A DNA stretch of 5,671 nucleotides from Candidatus Egaibacter danicus (GTDB lineage: Bacteria; Pseudomonadota; Gammaproteobacteria; Burkholderiales; Burkholderiaceae). The stretch spans positions 1 to 5,671 of the forward strand of contig JAABRC010000130.1 of NCBI GenBank assembly GCA_011391115.1, read 5' to 3'. Position numbers and translations under genes: made by a program. The notes beneath the pieces were generated by a model. That model did no database searches. It had not been told where the DNA came from and was given only the letters and a program-made list of their open reading frames with translations. This document shows positions 1-5,671 of the stretch, one piece after another; positions within the stretch are counted from its first letter, which is position 1; the number at the start of each line of letters is the position of its first letter.

Positions 1-873
1 CAGCGCCGCTTTGGTGGCCGTCACGGAATTGCAGCCGTGGGCAATGTTGGCAAACGGCCCGCCGTGGATGATGGCCGGGTTGTTCTCCAGCGTCTGCACC
101 AGGTTGGGCTTGATCGCCTCTTTCAGCAGCGCCGCCATGGCTCCATGCGCCTGCAGGTCCCGCGCGCGAATGGGTTCGAGCAAACGGGTATAGCCCACGA
201 TGATGTTGCCCAGCCGCTCCTTCAAATCCTTGCGCGAGGTGGCCAGGCAAAAGATGGCCATCACCTCGGAGGCCACCACGATGTCAAACCCGTCTTCGCG
301 CGGAAAGCCGTTGCCCGGCCCGCCCAGCCCGATTACGGTTGAGCGCAGCGCGCGGTCGTTCATGTCCATCACGCGGCGCCAGACCACGCGCCGGAAATCA
401 AAGCGCAGTGTGTTGCCGTGGTGAATGTGGTTGTCGATCAGCGCGGCCAGCAGGTTGTGCGCCAGCGCAATGGCGTTGAAGTCGCCGGTGAAATGCAGGT
501 TGATGTCTTCCATCGGCACTACCTGTGCGTAGCCACCCCCTGCTGCGCCGCCCTTCATGCCAAACACCGGGCCCAGCGACGGCTCGCGCAGCGCAATCAC
601 GGCGCGCTTGCCGATGCGGTTCAGTGCATCGCCCAGGCCAACCGTGGTGGTAGTCTTGCCCTCGCCTGCCGGCGTGGGGCTGATGGCGGTAACCAGCACC
701 AGCTTGCCATCGGGCCGGTGCGACTGCTTGTCCAGCCAGCCCAGATCGATCTTGGCTTTGTAATGGCCGTAGGGCTCCAGTGCTTCGGGCGGAATGCCCA
801 GCCGGTCCTGGGCCAGCGCCAGAATGGGTTTGAGAGTGGATGCTTGCGCGATCTCGATGTCCGATAAGGCCAT
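1..873 (-). CDS. fhs: Formate--tetrahydrofolate ligase (Fhs), N-terminal 291 residues, cut by the left window edge
   Basis: Cytoplasmic enzyme that makes 10-formyltetrahydrofolate from formate, tetrahydrofolate and ATP, feeding one-carbon units to purine synthesis and other folate reactions. My translation starts [17 protein letters not shown] and stays open to position 1. The family's P-loop is clear ([11 protein letters not shown], residues 67-77, K73 in the Walker position). It is followed by the very conserved [19 protein letters not shown] stretch (residues 96-114), then [17 protein letters not shown] (115-131) and [14 protein letters not shown] (141-154), all diagnostic of Fhs. Family members are about 555-560 aa, so slightly more than half is present; the distal folate- and adenine-binding parts are outside. 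The start at 873 is chosen because a GGAG ribosome binding site sits 5 nt upstream and residue 1 matches the usual family N-terminus. Asn133 stands where many members have His (GDFHAI); this looks like normal variation. The gene lies 73 nt downstream of the efflux pump gene on the same strand. Identification is very secure. Confidence 0.97.
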   Translation of the reverse strand, partial: MALSDIEIAQASTLKPILALAQDRLGIPPEALEPYGHYKAKIDLGWLDKQSHRPDGKLVLVTAISPTPAGEGKTTTTVGLGDALNRIGKRAVIALREPSLGPVFGMKGGAAGGGYAQVVPMEDINLHFTGDFNAIALAHNLLAALIDNHIHHGNTLRFDFRRVVWRRVMDMNDRALRSTVIGLGGPGNGFPREDGFDIVVASEVMAIFCLATSRKDLKERLGNIIVGYTRLLEPIRARDLQAHGAMAALLKEAIKPNLVQTLENNPAIIHGGPFANIAHGCNSVTATKAAL

Positions 874-877
874 GCTG

Positions 878-885
878 TCTCCTTT
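878..885 (-). promoter_or_regulatory. Ribosome binding site of fhs
   Basis: On the minus strand the sequence reads AAAGGAGACAGC directly before the ATG at 873-871. The GGAG core is at 882-879 with a 5-nt spacer. It is a good Shine-Dalgarno match and fixes the fhs start. Confidence 0.8.
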
Positions 886-896
886 GTTGTTCGTCA

Positions 897-913
897 CCCA
901 CTTTGCAAGTGGG
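897..913 (-). other. Short perfect hairpin between the pump gene and fhs
   Basis: CCCACTT (897-903) and AAGTGGG (907-913) are perfectly complementary over 7 bp around a 3-nt loop. The hairpin starts 11 nt upstream of the fhs ribosome binding site and lies 33 nt past the pump stop codon. No run of T follows it on either strand, so it does not qualify as a standard intrinsic terminator. It could protect the 3' end of the upstream message, weaken read-through, or be chance. The pairing is seen directly; any function is inference. Confidence 0.4.
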
Positions 914-922
914 CGCCGCAAC

Positions 923-950
923 AATGTACCGCATTCAAGCCTGGTCTCAG
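923..950 (-). promoter_or_regulatory. Weak sigma70-like promoter candidate for fhs
   Basis: Reading the minus strand, CTGAGA (950-945, 4 of 6 matches to TTGACA) and TACATT (928-923, 4 of 6 matches to TATAAT) are separated by 16 nt. Transcription would start near position 916, just before the hairpin, leaving a leader of about 43 nt ahead of fhs. The -35 element overlaps the pump stop codon. The match is poor and could be chance. It is listed because it is the only candidate I saw that would let fhs be expressed independently of the efflux operon. Confidence 0.18.
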
Positions 951-3900
951 TGGGCGGGCTTGCGCCTGACCCAGTTTGACAGGCGCCGGATCAGGTGCTC
1001 AAAGTCATCCATCACAGTGAACACGGAAGGAATCACCAACAGACTCAAAACCGTGGACGTCATCAGCCCGCCAATCACGGCAACCGCCATCGGGCTGCGA
1101 AAGCTCGAATCTGCAGCGCCCAAGCTCATGGCCAGCGGCAGCATGCCCGCGCCCATGGCCAGCGTGGTCATGATGATGGGGCGTGCCCGCTTGTGGCAGG
1201 CATCCAGTAGCGCGTCAAAGCGGCTCATGCCATGGTCGCGACGCGCCACGATGGCATATTCCACCAGCAGAATCGAGTTCTTGGTGGCAATGCCCATGAG
1301 CATGATCAGGCCGATCAGGGACGGCATGGAAAAGCTCTTGTCGGCAATCAGCAGCCCCACAAACGCACCACCCAAAGACAGCGGCAACGCAGCCAGAATG
1401 GTGAACGGGTGCAGGAAGTCCTTGAAGAGCAGCACCAGCACGATGTAGATACACAGCACACCGGTGAGCATGGCCAGGCCAAAGCTGGCAAACAGCTCGC
1501 CCATGACCTCGGCATCGCCCAGCGCCAACTGCTTCACGCCGGCTGGCAGGTTCTGAATGGAGGGCAATTTCTCCACTGCTGCTGTCACATCGCCCAGCGG
1601 GGCGCCGGACAGTTCAACTTCAAAGTTCACATTGCGCGCGCGGTTCAGGCGGTCAATCACTGCGGGGCCACCCGTCATCTCCAGCGTGGCTACCTGGCTC
1701 AGCATGACCGGGCCTTTGACGCCGGGCACAGCCAGACGGCCCAACACATCCAGATCTTTGCGGGCGGCGTCTTCCAGCTTGACCACAATGGGCACCTGGC
1801 GCTGCGAGAGGTTGAGCTTGGACAGCGCCGCGTCGTAGTCACCCACGGTGGCAATGCGCAGGGTCTCGCCGATGGAAGCACTGGTCACACCCAAGTCCGC
1901 CGCACGGGCAAAGTCGGGGCGTACGGCAATCTCGGAGCGGATCAGGCTGGCACTGGACGCGATGCTGCCCAGACCGGGAATGGTGCGCAGGTCTTTCTCC
2001 ACCGCAGCAGCGGCAGTGGCAAGCGCTTGCGGGTCTTCGCCAGTGAGTACGAGCTGATATTTTTCACCCGAGCCACCCAGCCCTACCTTGCTACGCACAC
2101 CGGGCAGATCCGACATGGCTGTGCGAATATTGTTTTCGATACCCTGCTTGCGCGGGCGTTGTCCCCGCTCATCCAGCAGCACAGTCAGCGTCGCCTTGCG
2201 CACCTCGGATGCGCCTTGGGGCGCGAAGGGGTCAGTGCCGGCCGCGCCACCGCCCACGGTGGTGTAAACGCTTCTCACGTGCTCAACTTTGGCAACCAGC
2301 AAACGCGCAGCTTCTGCGGCCACACGGGTTTGGCTGAGTGTGGAGCCGGGAGGCAATTCAATGTTGACCTGAGTTTGCGAGTTGTCATCCGGCGGAACAA
2401 AGCCCGTGGGCAACAGCGGAATCAGCATGACGGAGCCGACAAAAAATGCAGCCGCCGCGCCCATGGTGATCCAGCGGTGTTTCAACGCCCACGTACTCCA
2501 GATCATGTAACGGTGCATCCACCACGGCTCTTTGTGCTCGCGCGGGCTGCGCTTCATGATATAGGCAGCCATCATGGGCGTGAGCACCCGGGCGACCACC
2601 AGCGAGGCGAACACCGCCAGCGCCGCCGTCCAGCCGAATTGCTTGAAGAATTTGCCGGGAATGCCGCTCATGAAGGCCGTGGGCAAAAACACCGATATCA
2701 GCGTGAAAGTGGTGGCAATCACGGCCAGGCCAATCTCGTCCGCTGCTTCCATGGCCGCCTGGAAAGGCGTCTTGCCCATGTTCAGGTGACGCTCGATATT
2801 TTCAACTTCGACGATGGCGTCGTCCACCAGCACACCCACCACCAGCGAGAGCGCCAGCAGCGTCACCACGTTGATGGAAAAACCCAGGTAGTACATGCCA
2901 ATGAATGCTGGAATGGCGGACAAGGGTAAAGCGACTGCCGACACAAACGTGGCGCGCCAGTTGCGCAAAAACAGCCACACCACGATCACGGCCAGAATGG
3001 CACCCTCGTACAGCAACGTCATGGAGCCGTCGAACTCTTCTTCCACCGGTTTCACGAAATTGAAGGCTTCCGTCAGCTCAATATCAGGGTGCTGCGCTTT
3101 CAGCTCCTTGAGCGCAAGCTGTACTTCGGCCCCGACCTCCACTTCAGAGGCGCCTTTGCTGCGGGTAATCTCAAACCCCACCACTGGCACGCCATTGAGC
3201 AAGGCCAATGCGCGCGGTTCGGCCACGGTGTCTTTGACCGTGGCGACCTGGTCCAGACGCACGCGCTGGCCGTTGCTCAACGTCAACTCCAGGCGCGCCA
3301 GTTCTTCCACCGTTTTCACAGTGGCCAGGGTACGCATGGGCTGCTCGCTACCGCCCAGATCGGCACGCCCACCTGCGCTCTCGGTTTGCACCTGGCGCAG
3401 CTGGCGCGATACATCGGCTGCCGTAGCGCCCAGCGACTGCAGCTTCATGGGGTCCAGCGCCACATCCACCTGACGGCTCACGCCACCCACCCGGACTACC
3501 GAACCCACGCCCTTGACACCCAGCAGGCGGCGCGCCACGGTGTTGTCCACAAACCAGCTCAGTGCCTCGTCGTCCATGTTCGCCGAGCGAATGGTGAGCG
3601 CCAGAATGGGCGAGCCCGACAGATTGATCTTGCTCACCACCGGATCGCGCACATCCGAAGGCAAATCGCTGCGCACACCCTGCACGGCCGAGCGCACATC
3701 GTCCACGGCTTCCTGGGTGGGTTTTTCCAGACGGAACTCGGCGGTGATGGTGACACCACCGTCCTGCACCTTGGTGTAAATGTTTTTAAGACCTTGCAGC
3801 GGTGCAATGGCGTTTTCGATCTTGCGGGCGACTTCGGTTTCCAGCTGCGCAGGCGCAGCACCGGGCAACGAAGCCGACACGGTGACGGTAGGCAGTTCCA

Positions 3901-4021
3901 GATCAGGAAAGTTCTGTACCTTCATGGATTTGAAGGACAGTACGCCGGCAAATGTCAGCATGACAAACAGCATCACCGCCGGAATCGGGTTTTTGATCGA
4001 CCACGAGGAAACATTCATCAT
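947..4021 (-). CDS. RND efflux pump, inner-membrane permease (HAE/AcrB-like), 1024 aa
   Basis: Proton-driven inner-membrane component of a tripartite exporter; it would work as a trimer with the adaptor and channel encoded just upstream. Length and layout are typical (AcrB is about 1049 aa). TM1 is near residues 12-30. A large periplasmic loop (about 31-335) precedes TM2-TM6 (about 336-490). TM7 lies near 518-537, the second large loop at 538-845, and TM8-TM12 at about 846-1000. The proton-relay residues are all present: D400 and D401 in TM4 ([12 protein letters not shown]), K914 in TM10 ([12 protein letters not shown]), R945 and T952 near TM11 ([11 protein letters not shown]). Their spacing matches AcrB D407/D408/K940/R971/T978. 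The double Asp with AIV points to the hydrophobe/amphiphile class rather than CzcA-type metal pumps. The protein is intact. Of two adjacent ATGs (4021 and 4018) the first is chosen because AAGGAG lies 8 nt before it. Drug, solvent, lipid or other substrate cannot be decided from sequence. Confidence 0.95.
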   Translation of the reverse strand: MMNVSSWSIKNPIPAVMLFVMLTFAGVLSFKSMKVQNFPDLELPTVTVSASLPGAAPAQLETEVARKIENAIAPLQGLKNIYTKVQDGGVTITAEFRLEKPTQEAVDDVRSAVQGVRSDLPSDVRDPVVSKINLSGSPILALTIRSANMDDEALSWFVDNTVARRLLGVKGVGSVVRVGGVSRQVDVALDPMKLQSLGATAADVSRQLRQVQTESAGGRADLGGSEQPMRTLATVKTVEELARLELTLSNGQRVRLDQVATVKDTVAEPRALALLNGVPVVGFEITRSKGASEVEVGAEVQLALKELKAQHPDIELTEAFNFVKPVEEEFDGSMTLLYEGAILAVIVVWLFLRNWRATFVSAVALPLSAIPAFIGMYYLGFSINVVTLLALSLVVGVLVDDAIVEVENIERHLNMGKTPFQAAMEAADEIGLAVIATTFTLISVFLPTAFMSGIPGKFFKQFGWTAALAVFASLVVARVLTPMMAAYIMKRSPREHKEPWWMHRYMIWSTWALKHRWITMGAAAAFFVGSVMLIPLLPTGFVPPDDNSQTQVNIELPPGSTLSQTRVAAEAARLLVAKVEHVRSVYTTVGGGAAGTDPFAPQGASEVRKATLTVLLDERGQRPRKQGIENNIRTAMSDLPGVRSKVGLGGSGEKYQLVLTGEDPQALATAAAAVEKDLRTIPGLGSIASSASLIRSEIAVRPDFARAADLGVTSASIGETLRIATVGDYDAALSKLNLSQRQVPIVVKLEDAARKDLDVLGRLAVPGVKGPVMLSQVATLEMTGGPAVIDRLNRARNVNFEVELSGAPLGDVTAAVEKLPSIQNLPAGVKQLALGDAEVMGELFASFGLAMLTGVLCIYIVLVLLFKDFLHPFTILAALPLSLGGAFVGLLIADKSFSMPSLIGLIMLMGIATKNSILLVEYAIVARRDHGMSRFDALLDACHKRARPIIMTTLAMGAGMLPLAMSLGAADSSFRSPMAVAVIGGLMTSTVLSLLVIPSVFTVMDDFEHLIRRLSNWVRRKPAH

Positions 4022-4029
4022 CTGGAATG

Positions 4030-4035
4030 CTCCTT
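4030..4035 (-). promoter_or_regulatory. Ribosome binding site of the permease, overlapping the adaptor stop codon
   Basis: The minus strand reads TAAGGAG, in which the adaptor stop TAA (4036-4034) shares bases with a full AAGGAG Shine-Dalgarno sequence (4035-4030). Spacing is 8 nt to the ATG at 4021 and 11 nt to the ATG at 4018, favouring the former. Ribosomes ending on the adaptor would be placed on this site, so translational coupling is plausible. Confidence 0.8.
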
Positions 4036-5200
4036 ATTTAGCAGCTGCAGGCGCGGCGTCAACCACGCGCACCAGATCGCTGTCGCTGAGGAAACCGGCA
4101 CCACTGGCGACCAGGCGGTCTTCGGGCTTCAGGCCACCGAGAATTTCGACCTGATCACCCAGCAGGCGGCCAGTCTGCACCTTCAATTGGGCAACGCGGT
4201 TGTCCGGGCCCACGCGGTAGACATAGCTGAAGCCATCTCGCACCACCACGGCCGTCTGCACCACGGTCAGCGCACCCGAGCTGCCCAGTTCAAACTCACC
4301 CCGGGCAAACATGCCCGGCTTGAGAGCACCAGGCGTTGCCTTGCCGGCAGTCACAGGCCCCAGCAGGTCCACATAGACCAGACCGTTGCGGGTTGCCGCG
4401 TCCACCGTAGGCGACACCATGCGAACCTTGCCCTTGTACTGTGCACCACTGGGAGAGGTCACCACCACACCAGTGCCCGCTGCGATACGGCCCAATTCAA
4501 CCGACGTCACTTCGGCACGCCACTCCAGCCGACCCTGACGGATCAGGCGAAACAGCTCGGTGCCATTTCCCACCACCGACCCCACGGTGGCGCTACGTGC
4601 CGAAATAATGCCGCTGTCTGGCGCCAGTACGCGGGTGTGCCGCAGGCGCAGTTGCTGGGAGTCCAGTTGCGCTTTCGCAGATTCCACACGCGCTTTGGCG
4701 GTCAGCTCGGCAGTCAGATACTGGTTCACCTGTTGCGCGCTCAACGCGCCGGTGCCCTGAACGGTGCGGGCACGATCTGCGTTGGCAGTTGCCTCTGCGG
4801 CATTGGCGGCAGCTTCTGCCGCAGCGGCACGGGCCAACGCCACATCAGCCTGTACGCTGTCCGCCGCGAAAGTGGCCAGTAACTGGCCGCGCTTCACGCT
4901 GTCACCCACGCTGGCGTGCAATTCCTGCACCCGCAACCCATTGGTTTCAGCACCCACACTGGCTTCCTGCCAGGCCAGCACGCTGCCGTTGGCCGAGAGC
5001 TTGATGGGTAGCACACCGCTGTGTGCCTGCGTGATGCTGACCGTGAGCGCCGGCTTCTGCGACACAACCGGAGCAGCCGCAGCTGGTTTGGTCGCATCCG
5101 CTGCGCTGGATCGCGAGGCATACAGGCCAAAGGCTCCCGCTGTGATGACAAGGGCGGCGATCAGACCGAGGGTCAATGGTTTGAATGGAGGACGGTTCAT
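4034..5200 (-). CDS. RND efflux periplasmic adaptor (membrane fusion protein), 388 aa
   Basis: Bridges the inner-membrane pump to the outer-membrane channel. A basic N-terminus (MNRPPFK) precedes one hydrophobic segment at about residues 8-27. No lipobox cysteine follows, so it is probably held by an uncleaved membrane anchor or secreted with a signal peptide, unlike lipidated AcrA/MexA. An Ala/Pro linker (about 31-50) leads to the first lipoyl half (about 70-110, SVGDSVKRGQLLA), an Ala-rich coiled-coil hairpin (about 113-187), the second lipoyl half (188-220, VLAPDSGIISARSATVG), a beta-barrel (about 221-302) and a membrane-proximal domain (about 305-380). The hairpin tip fits the family's RxxxLxxxxxxS channel-contact motif as R143, V147 and S154, with Val for Leu. 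The frame stays open 146 codons further upstream, but that part overlaps the channel gene in another frame and is not protein-like for this family. The ATG at 5200 gives the expected N-terminus, although no clear Shine-Dalgarno precedes it. It lies 37 nt after the channel gene and 12 nt before the permease gene. Confidence 0.94.
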   Translation of the reverse strand: MNRPPFKPLTLGLIAALVITAGAFGLYASRSSAADATKPAAAAPVVSQKPALTVSITQAHSGVLPIKLSANGSVLAWQEASVGAETNGLRVQELHASVGDSVKRGQLLATFAADSVQADVALARAAAAEAAANAAEATANADRARTVQGTGALSAQQVNQYLTAELTAKARVESAKAQLDSQQLRLRHTRVLAPDSGIISARSATVGSVVGNGTELFRLIRQGRLEWRAEVTSVELGRIAAGTGVVVTSPSGAQYKGKVRMVSPTVDAATRNGLVYVDLLGPVTAGKATPGALKPGMFARGEFELGSSGALTVVQTAVVVRDGFSYVYRVGPDNRVAQLKVQTGRLLGDQVEILGGLKPEDRLVASGAGFLSDSDLVRVVDAAPAAAK

Positions 5201-5237
5201 GGTGTGCAACGTTTTGGCAGTTGATGTTTGTATTGAT

Positions 5238-5671
5238 TTATTGGGTGTTGAGCGTAGGTGCGTCTGGTGTCCATCCACCGCCCAGGGCGCGGTAAAGCGA
5301 AACCCAAGCGCGATTGCGCTCCAGCTGCAGTGAAACCTGTGCGGATTGCGCGGCCAGCGCTGTGCGTCTGGCATCCTCCAGCTCCACAAGACTGGCCATG
5401 CCATTGGTATAACGAGCCTGGGTGGCGGCCAGCGATTCGTTGTAGCCAAGCGTTGAGGTCTCTGAATCCAGACGACGCGCGTCTGTACTTTGCAGGTTGA
5501 CCAATGCCTCTTCCACTTCGCGCACAGCCTGACGAACCTTGCTGTTGTACAAGGCAGCTGCTTCCACGTAGCGCGCCTTTGCGGCATCCACGTTGGCGGC
5601 ACGCTGGCCGCCGTCAAACAACGGAAGGGACAAAGCAACGGGTCCTATGGAACAGGTGGTCAGGTCGGAGC
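5238..5671 (-). CDS. TolC/OprM/NodT-family outer-membrane efflux channel, C-terminal 143 residues, cut by the right window edge
   Basis: Outer-membrane exit duct of the tripartite pump. The frame is open from the window edge to TAA at 5240-5238. Near the visible start it reads SIGPVALSLPLFDGGQRAANVDAAKARY, the classic second-repeat entry of this family (strand, FDGG turn, then a long helix). It continues with a helix of heptad character (AALYNSKVRQAVREVEEALVNL). The closing signature RYTNGMASLVELEDARRTALAAQ is followed by LERNRAWVSLYRALGGGW near the C-terminus. Family members are about 450-500 aa, so roughly two thirds, including the N-terminal signal and any lipobox, lie outside the window. 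A TTG at 5633 could be taken as a start but falls inside a conserved strand, so the gene is better read as 5'-truncated by the window. It is the first visible gene of the operon, so the promoter must lie further upstream. Confidence 0.93.
   Translation of the reverse strand, partial: SDLTTCSIGPVALSLPLFDGGQRAANVDAAKARYVEAAALYNSKVRQAVREVEEALVNLQSTDARRLDSETSTLGYNESLAATQARYTNGMASLVELEDARRTALAAQSAQVSLQLERNRAWVSLYRALGGGWTPDAPTLNTQ

Noticed and set aside
897..913. The hairpin as a Rho-independent terminator for the efflux operon.
   Set aside because: The stem is only 7 bp and no T tract follows on the minus strand (TGACGAAC comes next), so it is reported only as a hairpin of unknown role.
398..934. 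A 178-codon minus-strand open frame overlapping the fhs start.
   Set aside because: It runs in a different frame through the unmistakable Fhs P-loop region, and its translation has no domain character.
1232..2929. Long open frame (565 codons) on the plus strand inside the permease gene.
   Set aside because: Same His/Gln/Arg/Gly-rich shadow composition; it lies wholly opposite a strongly conserved RND permease and has no recognisable fold or start signal.
3089..4882. Very long open frame (597 codons) on the plus strand across the adaptor and permease genes.
   Set aside because: Its translation is rich in His, Gln, Arg and Gly with no domain pattern, and it spans two well-supported genes on the other strand. 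This is the usual antisense shadow of G+C-rich coding DNA.
5201..5638. A 146-codon in-frame extension upstream of the adaptor start, which could suggest a longer or fused adaptor.
   Set aside because: It overlaps the conserved channel coding sequence in another frame, is rich in Arg, Trp, Pro and Cys without family similarity, and would place the hydrophobic export segment in the middle of the protein.
1..5671. Search for insertion sequences, tRNA genes, CRISPR repeats, direct repeats, attachment sites or a cryptic defence or mobile system.
   Set aside because: Coding sequence fills nearly the whole window with intact housekeeping-type genes in uniform codon style. I saw no repeated arrays, transposase motifs or tRNA-like folds by eye.

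Overview
The window looks like ordinary chromosomal DNA from a betaproteobacterium, most likely a Comamonadaceae relative (Rhodoferax/Acidovorax-like). This rests on the G+C-rich codon use (many third-position G/C, roughly 60% G+C by eye), the style of the Fhs N-terminus and the efflux proteins. It is a judgement from memory of these families, not a database match. All four supported genes lie on the minus strand, so they read from right to left.

In reading order: positions 5671-5238 hold the C-terminal part of a TolC/OprM/NodT-type outer-membrane channel, whose N-terminus lies off the right edge. Positions 5200-4034 hold a complete periplasmic adaptor (membrane fusion protein, 388 aa). Positions 4021-947 hold a complete RND inner-membrane pump (1024 aa) that keeps the whole proton-relay residue set of the AcrB-like HAE family. 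After a 73-nt gap, positions 873-1 hold the first 291 residues of formate--tetrahydrofolate ligase (Fhs), which runs off the left edge.

The first three genes form a tight channel-adaptor-pump operon (gaps of 37 and 12 nt). They encode one tripartite machine that uses the proton gradient to move substrates out through both membranes. The substrate cannot be read from the sequence. The operon promoter and any regulator must lie to the right of the window. Fhs is a cytoplasmic one-carbon enzyme with no obvious functional link to the pump. The gap before it has a good ribosome binding site, a short perfect hairpin and a weak promoter-like pair, so it may be co-transcribed, separately transcribed or both.

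No RNA genes, mobile elements, CRISPR arrays or integration signs were seen. There is no gene-free stretch longer than 73 nt. I found no convincing evidence of a previously undescribed system; the findings are modest points of gene organisation.
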